From assembly GCA_964579725.1 (NCBI GenBank), contig CAZOHG010000086.1, positions 1 through 11,725 of the forward strand: a DNA stretch of 11,725 bases. The letters are read 5' to 3'. The position numbers and the translations under genes are program-made. The DNA is from CAZOHG01 sp964579725 (GTDB taxonomy: Bacteria > Zhuqueibacterota > JdFR-76 > BMS3Abin05). Of this stretch, positions 1 to 7,810 are shown piece by piece (positions within the stretch are counted from its first letter, which is position 1; every line of letters starts with the position of its first letter). Below the pieces are notes generated by a model. It ran no database searches, was not told the DNA's origin, and saw nothing but the letters and a program-made list of their open reading frames with translations.

Positions 1-116
1 CGAATTGTGGTCACAGGGTGACAGCGGGCGGCAATTTCTCCCTTTTCTTGCTGTGTTGCTCTCTGTGATTTCGATTTGCCAGTCGGTCTCGCTGCCTGCG
101 GCTTTTCCCCCATTTC

Positions 117-140
117 AAAAACAGGGTCCGAAATCGGGCC
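117..140 (-). terminator. Possible weak intrinsic terminator of the URO-D-family gene
   Basis: About 30 bases past the stop codon of the leftward gene, the minus strand can fold GGCCCGA against TCGGACC. One C-A mismatch lies inside the stem and the loop is very tight. The stem is followed by CTGTTTTTG. The position suits a terminator, but the stem is imperfect and the T-run is short, so this is a tentative call. The rest of positions 1-169 shows no gene I can support; the rightward open frames there are antisense shadows of the leftward gene. Confidence 0.3.
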
Positions 141-169
141 AAAGCAACCCAGTGAGCGCTCCCCCTTGC

Positions 170-1366
170 TTACCGATATTTCCCGTAGCAAAAGGCAGCT
201 TCGTAGGCGGCGACAATATTTTCAGGCGGTACATTGGCTTGAATATTGTGCACGGGGCAAAAAACAAAGCCGCCCCCGGGCCCAAAGATTTCAATCCGCT
301 CTTTTACGTGCGCCTCGATTTCTTCGGGTGTGGCTTCAGGCAAAACCGACTGGGTGTCCACGCCGCCGCCCCAAAAGGTGAGGTGGTCGCCAAAGGCTTC
401 CTTTAATTTCCGCGGTTCCATTTTGGCTGCCGAGGTTTGGACGGGATTCAGAATGTCCACTCCGGCCTCGATCAGGTCGGGAATCAGATCGTACACCGAG
501 CCGCAGCTGTGCAAAAAAAGGTACAGATCCGAATGCTGTTTGACATATTGGTAAATGGCCTTGTGGCGGGGTTTGAGCAATTCCCGGTACATGTCTGGCG
601 ACATTTGGGTCGCGGTTTGTGTGCCCAAATCGTCCCCCATTTCAATAATTTGGACAAAGGGGCCGACGGCCTGAAGAAATCCCTCTAAATTTTTCAGATG
701 CACTTCGACCATTTTGTCCATTAAATCCAGCACAAAAGAATTGCGCAGGGCCAGGTCCACCATAAAATCTTCCCAGCCACGCAAGCCCTGTCCCCATTCC
801 AAAATGCTTCCGCCAAAATTGGCCATGATCGCAAAATCGGTCTCCTCGGACAAGCGTTTGGCCTTTTCCTCCAAAGCCCGAAGCCTTTCGTCCTTAAGGA
901 AGGGCCAGGGGTACGCCTCAATTTCCCTGGCGGTCGAGGCATCTTTCAACGGCCAGTAGATTTGGTCAAAATAGAGCCCGTCTTCCGGCATTCTGGCCAC
1001 GTCGCGAACGCCGTCGTTTAGAACCCAGGCTTTTCCCCGGCGCACAGGGTACCATTCTTTGGGAACCAACCCCGTCGAGCCGTCCGGCAGTGTCCATTCC
1101 CGCCAGGCGTCGTTGTTTTCCCCAAAGGTGTTGGTCAGGTCCACCACATCCACGTGAAACCGCTCCAACAGCCAGAGTTCGGGTTCGGCCAATTGCTGTC
1201 CGACGTCGTACACGCGGGTTTCCCCGGTTCGAATCCCCAGAAATTTTTTCAGCCGATTGTAGGCAATAGCCATTATTCCGGTGGAAGGCATTGCGCCCAA
1301 ATCAATGGGGACGCGATCGGGCTCCTCATGGCGTAGAGTGGTCAAAACGCGTTCGCGAGATGTCAT
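170..1366 (-). CDS. Uroporphyrinogen decarboxylase-family protein (MtaA/CmuA-like zinc methyltransferase fold)
   Basis: This 398-residue cytoplasmic protein has the URO-D (alpha/beta)8-barrel signature. It opens with MTSRERVLTTLRHEEPDRVP, the usual N-terminus of the MtaA/CmuA-like branch. The arginine-rich substrate motif of true heme-pathway HemE is absent from the N-terminus. H286 and C288 (in LFLHSCGSVYD) with C370 (in GGGFVFCPVHN) reproduce the H-x-C...C zinc site of corrinoid-dependent methyltransferases, and E242 in IIEMGDD may add a ligand. The likely role is therefore methyl transfer to or from a corrinoid or a related thiol; the substrate is unknown, and no corrinoid protein is encoded nearby. 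The start at 1366 was chosen because GGAG sits about seven bases upstream and family homology begins there. The open frame runs on to 1801, but that extension is low-complexity and unlike the family. The gene is monocistronic and divergent from the protease operon. Confidence 0.85.
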   Translation of the reverse strand: MTSRERVLTTLRHEEPDRVPIDLGAMPSTGIMAIAYNRLKKFLGIRTGETRVYDVGQQLAEPELWLLERFHVDVVDLTNTFGENNDAWREWTLPDGSTGLVPKEWYPVRRGKAWVLNDGVRDVARMPEDGLYFDQIYWPLKDASTAREIEAYPWPFLKDERLRALEEKAKRLSEETDFAIMANFGGSILEWGQGLRGWEDFMVDLALRNSFVLDLMDKMVEVHLKNLEGFLQAVGPFVQIIEMGDDLGTQTATQMSPDMYRELLKPRHKAIYQYVKQHSDLYLFLHSCGSVYDLIPDLIEAGVDILNPVQTSAAKMEPRKLKEAFGDHLTFWGGGVDTQSVLPEATPEEIEAHVKERIEIFGPGGGFVFCPVHNIQANVPPENIVAAYEAAFCYGKYR

Positions 1367-1415
1367 CGTAATCTCCGTCGTTTTGATAAAAACTTTTTCT
1401 AAATTTAACCGGGAA

Positions 1416-1447
1416 GAAAACAAAAAACAAGGGCGATTTTTGCCCTT
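1416..1447 (-). promoter_or_regulatory. Terminator-like hairpin in the leader of the URO-D-family gene (candidate attenuator)
   Basis: On the minus strand AAGGGC pairs perfectly with GCCCTT across a 7-base loop, and the stem is followed at once by GTTTTTTGTTTTC. This is the form of an intrinsic terminator. It lies 50 to 80 bases upstream of the leftward start codon, with no leftward gene before it to terminate. If the promoter is further upstream, the hairpin would act as a leader attenuator. If the promoter is downstream of it, it would insulate the gene from antisense transcription. Which of these is correct cannot be told from sequence alone. Confidence 0.4.
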
Positions 1448-1478
1448 TGGCGTTCCGCTGGTTTTTTCCTTTTTCCGC

Positions 1479-1505
1479 CCGACAAATGGCTTGATTTTTT
1501 GTCGG
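1479..1505. repeat. Perfect 8-bp inverted repeat CCGACAAA / TTTGTCGG
   Basis: CCGACAAA at 1479-1486 is the exact reverse complement of TTTGTCGG at 1498-1505, with 11 bases between. It lies in the middle of the divergent intergenic region, where it could be an operator for a dimeric regulator or a leader hairpin on either strand. CCGACAA occurs once more at about 1655. No regulator gene is adjacent. Confidence 0.5.
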
Positions 1506-1685
1506 AAATACTTTACTTTTAAACACTCTGATTCAAAAAAGGCTTTGTCCATTAAAAAATAGGTGGTTGTGTCAGGCAGACGGCCGGTTGGGGCGCGGCA
1601 TGTACAAAATTCTCTCTCTCGGGAAAATGGTGGCGGTGTCGCCATCTTTGATTTCCGACAATACCGTTTTTTCAAGAAGAAAACC

Positions 1686-4600
1686 ATGCGTTTTTTCAGA
1701 TTTTCGGCAGTCCTTTTTATTGTGATTCTGTTCGTTTTGCCGTGGCGCCTCAATGCACAGGAGGTTCCGGGGGAGATCATTGTCAAACTCCGCCTGCGCA
1801 CGGTCCAGGTGAATCGACAACGGCCTGTGCCTTCCTTCGCGCCGGTCTTAAAATCCCTTCAGAGTGCTCTGGTTTCGGCTGCACCGCTTTTCACACCGCT
1901 GCCCGCCTCGGCTAAATCTGCCTTTTCCCGGGTTAAAGCCTTTGGCTCGCAGTTTTTGCTTCTTCGGGTGAAGTCTTCGGTTTCCACGGATTCGCTGCGC
2001 CGGCGTCTCAATGGGAATCCCGCCGTTGCCTACGCCGTCCCGAACCACCTTTTTCGGATCGACTGGACCCCAAATGACCCCGATCTCCACCAGCAGTGGG
2101 GAATCCGCAAGATCGAGGCGCCCAAAGCATGGGATCTCACCCGGGGGGTGTCGTCGGTTTTGCTGGCCATTATTGACACCGGGGTGGAGTACACACACCC
2201 CGATTTGAAGGCGGCTCTTTGGGTGAATCCGGGTGAAGATTTGAACCACAACGGGGTGGTGGATTCCTCCGATTTTAACGGCGTGGACGACGACCACAAC
2301 GGATTTGTGGACGACATTCGCGGCTGGGATTTTGTGGATGCCCCTCATTACCCCGATGCGGGGGATTACCTGAATCGCGACAACAACCCTGACGACGAAA
2401 ACGGACACGGAACCGCCATTGCCGGAATTTTGGCGGCGCAGGCGGACAACGGCATTGGCGTGGCCGGTGTGGCACCCGGCTGCCGCGTCATGAATTTGCG
2501 CGCCGGAACGAGTCGCGGTCTTTTGGAAGAAGACGACGTAGCGGCCGCGCTGCTGTACGCCGTGGAAAACGGCGCTCGAGTTGTGAACATGAGTTTTGGA
2601 GACGTGGCGTTAACGCCGTTTTTGCGGGACGTTATTCAATTTGCCTACGCTCGAGGCGTCCTGTGTGTGGCGTCCTCCGGAAACGACGGCAACGACAAAA
2701 TGCACTATCCCTCCGGTTTGAGCGAAACCCTTTCCGTGGGGGCCAGTACCCGGTACGACGGGCGTGCTCCTTTTTCCAACTTCGGGTTTTCTCTGGATTT
2801 GACGGCGCCCGGTTACCAGATTTACACCACGGAACGCGGAGGAAAATACGGTTCGGTGAGCGGGACGTCCGCTTCTGCTCCTTTTGTGACCGGTGTGGCC
2901 GGGCTGGTGCTTTCCCGAAACCCAACGCTCGGCGTCCAAACTCTGCGGCACATTTTGACGTCCACCTGCGACGACGTTGGTGAGGCTGGTTGGGACACCA
3001 GTTTTGGGGCAGGGCGCCTGAACGCTTTCCGTGCGGTGCAGGCGGTCGGCGCTCCCATTGCCGAAATCCGCTTCCCCCGCACGGACGCGGGCTTCGCTTC
3101 GGGCACAATCCCCATTGTGGGAACTGCGGCCTCTCCTCTTTTCGACCACGCGGAAATCCGGGTCGGGATGGGGGATTCCCCCGAAAATTGGCACACTCTT
3201 CGCCGATTGTCATTTTACCAGGCGATTGACGAAACGCTGGCTGTGTGGCCGGTTCCCCAGGGCCCTGACACCTCGTACACGCTGCAGGTTGCTGTTTGGA
3301 ATCGGGACAGCACAACCGAACGCTCTTTTACCCGCCTTTTTGTGGATCACACCCCGCCTCACCTGGTGGACACAGTGCAGGTACTCACCGGCGTAGCGGG
3401 AAATCGAACGGAAAAAATGGTGGGTTTTAACGTGGACGACGTGTGTTCGGCCGAGCTTTTCTACCGGAAACGCGGAAGTTCCGCCCCCTTTGGAAAGAAG
3501 ACGCTGCCCTACCCCGGCAAGCACGTGGCTTTTCTTTTGGACCCCGATTCTTTTCCGGCAGCAGGGGAATTTTACTTGAATTTGAAAAATCGTGCGGGAC
3601 TGGAAACACGAATCGACCAAAACGGTTCCCCCTTTGTGTACAGGCTTGACCCGCCTTTTTTGACCGATCGAATGGCCCTGTCGAAAACGACATCGATTCC
3701 CGCTGGCTACGTGTTTAACAAAGTCACCGATTTCAACCGCGACGGCCGCCCGGAAGTAGTTTTGAACCGTTTTCGCAACCACCATTCCTTCGGCGGACTG
3801 GCTATTTACCAGTGGCAGGGGGGAGAGTTTCAAAAAAAGTACGAAACGCCTTACGTGCTGATTCCGCGGGACGTGGCGGACACCGACGGCGACGGCTGGC
3901 CGGAGCTGTTGGCCGGAGCCGGTGGGCGCGCCTACCTTTTTCACACGGGTGCAGACGGCTGGCCCTCGCAGCTCGTCTGGTGGGACACTCTGGACATTTG
4001 GGCGGCGCAACTCGCGGATTTGGACGGTGACGGAAAACCCGACATTTTGGCTCGGCGAGGAGTGACATACAAACTTTTTCACAACTACGGACAAAATCAC
4101 TTTGTTGCCACCGATTCATTCCCGAACTTTACTCAGGGCGGAAACGGCGTGGGCGTACCTCACGTGGAAATCGGGGATTTTAACGGGAACGGGAAAACGG
4201 ACCTTCTGTTTGGCGACTACGACGGAGACGTGTACGTGTACGAAATTCAGGGTGCGGGCAAGCGGCCCAAGCCGCTCTGGCAAACCCGACTACCCCTGGG
4301 CGACGCCATTGATTTTTTGGCGTCGGGAGATTTCGACGGCGACGGCGTGACCGACTTTGCTGTGGCGTGCCACAGCACTAACGGAGTGGATCTGGAACAC
4401 CAATTTGACGAACGCCGTTGGCTGGCCCGGATTTACACGCACGATTCGGAAAAAACCTTCACATCCCGTTGGCAGCAGGTGTTTTTCGACTACCACGGCC
4501 CGCAGCAATTTTCCTCGGGTCTCTCCGCAAGCGACGTGACCGGTGACGGGCGTGCCGAGCTTTTGCTGAGTTTCTACCCCCATTTTTACGTGGTGCATTT

Positions 4601-5903
4601 TGACCCACAAACGGCGCATTTTGGGATCATTTGGACACAGGCTCCCGCCCGAAGCCGCGCGGCGGTTGTCCACGATTTCGACGGCGACGGCCGCAGTGAA
4701 TTTTACTTCGACACGGGCTCGGGCTTGACCGGCTGGGAATTTCAGGGCGGTCCGTCTTCCGTGCGTCTTTTTTCGGATTTTTCGGCCGTTGCTCTGGACA
4801 GTCAGCGCGTTCGTCTGCACTGGCGCCGCCAAAACGACAGCGTCAAATTTCGTGTCTTTCGCTCCATTTCCGGAGGCGATTCGCTCTTTCTTGCCACTGT
4901 GCAAGACACGCAATTTGTGGATTCCACCGTGGCTGCTGGTCGGCGGTACGCCTACTTTTTGTGGACGGAATCGGTTCTGCCGCAGCGCTCGGTGACGGTT
5001 TGGGTACGGCCGCACGTTCCGACTCGCCTGCTGCGTGGGAGCTACCGCGCACCCAACCAATTTCGTCTGCTTTTTTCCGAGCCGCTCTCCGAAAAATCGG
5101 TCACGCCGGACGCCTTTTCCGTTCGGCGTGAAGGGGAACCCTCCGCCCAACCGGTGCACTCCTCCGCGTTGGCGCGCGGGAAAACCGAGGTGATTCTGAC
5201 GCTGGCGGCTCCTCGCCTGCCCGAGGGCCGGTACACAATCTGGGCGTCCACCTTAGTCGATTCCGAGGGAACCCCCGTAGACAAAAAATTTCAGTCCGTC
5301 GACGTAGCCGTGTCAAAGCCTGCCCGGGCGTTTTTTCTGACCCGTGCGGAATTTCTACCGCCTCGACAAATCCGATTAACCTTTAATTTACCGGTGGATT
5401 CCGCCTCGGCCGTGGCCCCGGCGCATTTTAAAATCACACCGACAATTTCCGTTGTACAAAGCGTGTGGCGTCCCGAAAAACCGGCGGAAATCCTCCTGAA
5501 ATTGGGCTCGGAGCGGCCCGTAGGAGCGCTTGGTCTAACTTACCACCTGTTTGTGCAGAACGTTCGTAGCGCCGGGGGCGAAACGTTGGCAGAGGGCCCC
5601 GGTAGTCAAGCAGCCTTTGTGTTCTTTCAAAAAAATCTGTCCCGTGTGTTTGTCTACCCCAACCCGGTGCGCGAGGGTATCGACGCTTCCCTTGTGTTTG
5701 CCAACCTGACGCGAAAAGCCACTGTTCAGGTGTTTGATTTTTCGGGCAGACCCGTTGTTACCCTGAAAGAGACCGACAGCGACGGCGGAGTGTGCTGGGA
5801 CCTTCGGGATTCCCGGGGACGTCCGGTGCCCGCGGGAATCTACCTGTACCGGGTGTCAAATCAAAAGGAGTCGAAGTGGGGCAAATTGGCGGTGGTGCGA
5901 TGA
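1686..5903 (+). CDS. Secreted multidomain subtilisin-family (S8) serine protease with beta-propeller and C-terminal sorting domain
   Basis: This 1405-residue exported protein has these parts in order. A signal peptide covers residues 1-24 (hydrophobic core, then LNA|QE). An I9-like propeptide runs from about 27 to 125. The S8 domain (about 130-452) has catalytic D164 (AIIDTG), H241 (NGHGT) and S395 (SGTSASAPF), with oxyanion N333. Between D and H are two EF-hand-like loops, D185-D193 and D201-D209. An Ig-like segment spans about 455-555. Seven FG-GAP-type D-x-D/N-G-D/N-G motifs begin at 682, 732, 778, 831, 882, 950 and 997. Then come an FN3-like segment (about 1035-1105), two Ig/SbsA-like segments (about 1112-1310), and a FlgD-like/type IX sorting domain (about 1320-1405: FVYPNP, FDFSGRPV, PAGIYLYRV, GKLAVVR). 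It probably digests protein at or outside the cell surface. The ATG at 1686 was chosen because the signal peptide starts there; its ribosome site is weak (AAGAAGA). The 41 upstream codons do not look coding. Confidence 0.92.
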   Translation: MRFFRFSAVLFIVILFVLPWRLNAQEVPGEIIVKLRLRTVQVNRQRPVPSFAPVLKSLQSALVSAAPLFTPLPASAKSAFSRVKAFGSQFLLLRVKSSVSTDSLRRRLNGNPAVAYAVPNHLFRIDWTPNDPDLHQQWGIRKIEAPKAWDLTRGVSSVLLAIIDTGVEYTHPDLKAALWVNPGEDLNHNGVVDSSDFNGVDDDHNGFVDDIRGWDFVDAPHYPDAGDYLNRDNNPDDENGHGTAIAGILAAQADNGIGVAGVAPGCRVMNLRAGTSRGLLEEDDVAAALLYAVENGARVVNMSFGDVALTPFLRDVIQFAYARGVLCVASSGNDGNDKMHYPSGLSETLSVGASTRYDGRAPFSNFGFSLDLTAPGYQIYTTERGGKYGSVSGTSASAPFVTGVAGLVLSRNPTLGVQTLRHILTSTCDDVGEAGWDTSFGAGRLNAFRAVQAVGAPIAEIRFPRTDAGFASGTIPIVGTAASPLFDHAEIRVGMGDSPENWHTLRRLSFYQAIDETLAVWPVPQGPDTSYTLQVAVWNRDSTTERSFTRLFVDHTPPHLVDTVQVLTGVAGNRTEKMVGFNVDDVCSAELFYRKRGSSAPFGKKTLPYPGKHVAFLLDPDSFPAAGEFYLNLKNRAGLETRIDQNGSPFVYRLDPPFLTDRMALSKTTSIPAGYVFNKVTDFNRDGRPEVVLNRFRNHHSFGGLAIYQWQGGEFQKKYETPYVLIPRDVADTDGDGWPELLAGAGGRAYLFHTGADGWPSQLVWWDTLDIWAAQLADLDGDGKPDILARRGVTYKLFHNYGQNHFVATDSFPNFTQGGNGVGVPHVEIGDFNGNGKTDLLFGDYDGDVYVYEIQGAGKRPKPLWQTRLPLGDAIDFLASGDFDGDGVTDFAVACHSTNGVDLEHQFDERRWLARIYTHDSEKTFTSRWQQVFFDYHGPQQFSSGLSASDVTGDGRAELLLSFYPHFYVVHFDPQTAHFGIIWTQAPARSRAAVVHDFDGDGRSEFYFDTGSGLTGWEFQGGPSSVRLFSDFSAVALDSQRVRLHWRRQNDSVKFRVFRSISGGDSLFLATVQDTQFVDSTVAAGRRYAYFLWTESVLPQRSVTVWVRPHVPTRLLRGSYRAPNQFRLLFSEPLSEKSVTPDAFSVRREGEPSAQPVHSSALARGKTEVILTLAAPRLPEGRYTIWASTLVDSEGTPVDKKFQSVDVAVSKPARAFFLTRAEFLPPRQIRLTFNLPVDSASAVAPAHFKITPTISVVQSVWRPEKPAEILLKLGSERPVGALGLTYHLFVQNVRSAGGETLAEGPGSQAAFVFFQKNLSRVFVYPNPVREGIDASLVFANLTRKATVQVFDFSGRPVVTLKETDSDGGVCWDLRDSRGRPVPAGIYLYRVSNQKESKWGKLAVVR
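5865..5870 (+). promoter_or_regulatory. Shine-Dalgarno AAGGAG that may select a GTG start for coaE
   Basis: AAGGAG lies inside the last codons of the protease. Five bases later is a GTG at 5876, in frame with coaE, giving eight extra residues (MGQIGGGA) before the ATG at 5900. The ATG itself has no comparable site, only GGCGGTGG. Either start leaves the P-loop intact. Confidence 0.5.
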
Positions 5904-6541
5904 AAGAAAATCAAAAAAGCTTGCTCGTGGTTGGCGTAACGGGAATCATTGGAAGCGGCAAATCCACTTTTAGCCGATTTTGGGAAGAATTGGGTGCCCG
6001 GGTTCTGAACACCGACCGATTGGCTCGCGAAATCATGGAAAATTCCACGGCCGTCCGCCGCAAAATCGAAGCGACCTTTGGCCGCGACAGCTACGATGAA
6101 GCAGGAAGATTGAACCGCCGCAAGATTGCCGATTGGGTCTTTCGGGACCCTGAAGCCCTGCGCCGCTTGAATGCTATTGTGCACCCGGAGGTCATTCGGG
6201 CCGTCCGGGACCAAATTCGGGAACTGGCGCAGGAGGGTTTTCACGGGCTGGTTGTCGTGGACGCCCCGCTGATTTTCGAAACCGGGCTGGTGCAAATTTT
6301 GGATGCCACCGTGGTGGTGGCGGCTTCAGAAGAAACCTGCGTGCGCAGGGTGAAGGCGCGCAGCGGGTTGACAGAAGAGGAGGTAAAGGCCCGTCTGAAA
6401 AACCAGTGGCCGCTTGAGGAGAAAATCCGACGCGCCGATTTTGTGGTCTGGAACGAAGGAAGTTTAGAACAGTTGAAAAAACAGGCCGTTGCCCTTTTTG
6501 AAAAACTAACGGAAAAAATAAAAGACAAACCAAAACCATGA
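5900..6541 (+). CDS. coaE: Dephospho-CoA kinase
   Basis: This 213-residue soluble enzyme phosphorylates the 3'-hydroxyl of the ribose of dephospho-CoA with ATP, the last step of coenzyme A synthesis. The Walker A loop is GIIGSGKS (residues 15-22) in a GVTGIIGSGKST context typical of CoaE. It is followed by LNTDRLARE (the conserved acidic substrate-side residue) and by VVDAPLIFETGL, the CoaE counterpart of the PLLFE motif. The late RRVKARSGLTEEEVKARLKNQ region matches the lid and C-terminal part of the family. Length is normal (about 200 residues). The ATG overlaps the protease stop codon as ATGA, which suggests translational coupling, although an in-frame GTG at 5876 has the better ribosome site. 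Its own stop overlaps the next start in the same way. Confidence 0.95.
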   Translation: MKENQKSLLVVGVTGIIGSGKSTFSRFWEELGARVLNTDRLAREIMENSTAVRRKIEATFGRDSYDEAGRLNRRKIADWVFRDPEALRRLNAIVHPEVIRAVRDQIRELAQEGFHGLVVVDAPLIFETGLVQILDATVVVAASEETCVRRVKARSGLTEEEVKARLKNQWPLEEKIRRADFVVWNEGSLEQLKKQAVALFEKLTEKIKDKPKP

Positions 6542-7734
6542 ACCGTTTTCTGTACCCGTCGTCCGGGCGCTTTAAGGGGTTTCTATTTTTGAGCGCCGTG
6601 GTACTCATTTTTGTGCTCTTGTTCTACACAAAAAACATTGTGGAGGACTTGCGGGACGAATCCCGCTCGATTATTGAGTTTTACGCCAATTTGTACGCCC
6701 GGGCCGCTTCCACCGAGAGCGACGCAGATTTGAGCTTCATTTTCGACGAAATTATTCGGCGCACCAATTTCCCTATTATTTACACGGACAGAGACCGTAA
6801 CCCGGTGTCCTGGAAAGGAATTGAAATCGCTCCGAACGACCGCCGCCCGGAAAGTTTGGCCAAAGTGAAAAAAATCATGCGGCGAATGGAAAAGATTGCC
6901 CGCCCGATTCCTATTCGGTACAAAGATATGGTGTTGGGTTACCTCTTTTACGGAGATTCAGCCACCATTACCAAACTGATTTGGTTTCCCTACATTGAAA
7001 TCGGGGTGTTGGCTTTGTTTTTGCTGATTGCGTTTGTGGGGTACGGAACCATTAAACGCAGCGAACAGCGCCTTATTTGGGTGGGAATGGCCAAGGAGAC
7101 GGCGCACCAACTGGGCACTCCCCTCTCGTCGCTAATGGGTTGGTTGGAACTTTTGGAAAGCCAGACCTCCGGCCGTCGGGAGACAAAAGAAATTTTGGCC
7201 GAAATGAATCAGGACGTAAAGCGTCTCCAAAAAGTCGCAACACGGTTTTCGCAAATCGGGTCGCTTTCCGATTTGGAGGAACGCAACGTGAATGAAATCC
7301 TGAAAAATGTGGTGACGTATTTTCGGCGGCGGCTCCCTCAGTTTGGCAAACGGGTGGAAATTGCGGAGGCCTACGGGGAAACGCCTCCCGTCCCCGTCAA
7401 TGCCGACCTGTTGGAGTGGGTGCTGGAAAATCTTCTCAAAAATGCGTTGGATGCCATCGACAAGGACAACGGGCTTATTACCATTTCCACGGGTGTACAC
7501 GAATCGAAGCGGAATCGAATTTTTATCGACATTTCGGACAACGGGAAAGGCATCCGGTACGGCGATCGAAAAAAGATTTTTAAGCCGGGTTTTAGCACCA
7601 AAAAGCGCGGCTGGGGATTGGGGCTGAATTTGGCGCGTCGAATTGTGGAAGAATACCACAAAGGGCACTTAACTATTAAAGAAACCCGCCCGGGCGAGGG
7701 CACGACTTTTCGCGTGGAACTGCCTTTGGACTGA
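6538..7734 (+). CDS. Membrane-bound sensor histidine kinase (AHQLGTP type)
   Basis: This 398-residue protein has two membrane helices (about 13-31 and 147-169). They flank a short sensor region with a PAS-like stretch around 66-100 (FIFDEIIRRTNFPIIYTD) and a GYLFYGDS segment before the second helix. The dimerisation/phosphoacceptor helix carries H190 in AKETAHQLGTPLSS. The ATPase domain shows the N box (N298, N302), the G1 box DNGKG (334-338), the F box KIFKPGFSTK (347-356) and the G2 box GWGLGL (358-363), so it appears catalytically complete. The cue is unknown. No response regulator is encoded in the window, so the partner lies elsewhere. The start ATG overlaps the coaE stop as ATGA, with no clear ribosome site, implying coupling to coaE. 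The TGA stop is followed by 33 further in-frame sense codons, discussed among the findings. Confidence 0.93.
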   Translation: MNRFLYPSSGRFKGFLFLSAVVLIFVLLFYTKNIVEDLRDESRSIIEFYANLYARAASTESDADLSFIFDEIIRRTNFPIIYTDRDRNPVSWKGIEIAPNDRRPESLAKVKKIMRRMEKIARPIPIRYKDMVLGYLFYGDSATITKLIWFPYIEIGVLALFLLIAFVGYGTIKRSEQRLIWVGMAKETAHQLGTPLSSLMGWLELLESQTSGRRETKEILAEMNQDVKRLQKVATRFSQIGSLSDLEERNVNEILKNVVTYFRRRLPQFGKRVEIAEAYGETPPVPVNADLLEWVLENLLKNALDAIDKDNGLITISTGVHESKRNRIFIDISDNGKGIRYGDRKKIFKPGFSTKKRGWGLGLNLARRIVEEYHKGHLTIKETRPGEGTTFRVELPLD

Positions 7735-7810
7735 AAGGAGCAGCAGCGAGAAAAAGAGAAGGAAGATTTGAAGTCTGAAAAAGACGTTCCCCACGCACGG
7801 GATCCTTTGG

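Larger units (their letters stand above)
1367..1685. other. Divergent intergenic region between the URO-D-family gene and the protease operon
   Basis: This 319-base non-coding stretch must contain the promoters for both directions. I found no -35/-10 pair matching the sigma70 consensus well on either strand; the best rightward one is TTGATT (1491-1496) with TACTTT (1514-1519), which is poor. The region contains a terminator-like hairpin on the minus strand (1416-1447), a perfect 8-bp inverted repeat (1479-1505), a TC run near 1611-1620, and a small TGGCG/CGCCA hairpin (1631-1644) about 40 bases before the protease start. Open frames continue through it on both strands as upstream extensions of the two genes, but their translations look unlike protein. 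Confidence 0.7.

Noticed and set aside
5..406. Rightward 133-codon open frame at the left edge, with a hydrophobic start
   Set aside because: Most of it is antisense to the conserved C-terminus of the URO-D-family gene, and its translation is proline-rich and family-less.
1563..1685. 41-codon upstream extension of the protease from a GTG at 1563
   Set aside because: It would place 41 hydrophilic residues before a clear signal peptide that starts at the ATG at 1686.
1448..1685. Possible cobalamin or other known riboswitch upstream of the URO-D-family gene
   Set aside because: I looked for conserved cores suited to a corrinoid-linked gene and could not recognise one; only the simple hairpins reported are supported.
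1367..1801. 145-residue upstream extension of the URO-D-family reading frame on the minus strand
   Set aside because: A good ribosome site and family homology both begin at 1366; the extension is low-complexity and crosses two hairpins and the divergent promoter region.
2610..5159. Several long leftward open frames (for example 3210-4100 and 4290-5159) opposite the protease
   Set aside because: They are opposite a well-conserved multidomain coding frame, have no ribosome sites or recognisable motifs, and their valine-rich repeats mirror the D-x-D-G codons of the propeller.
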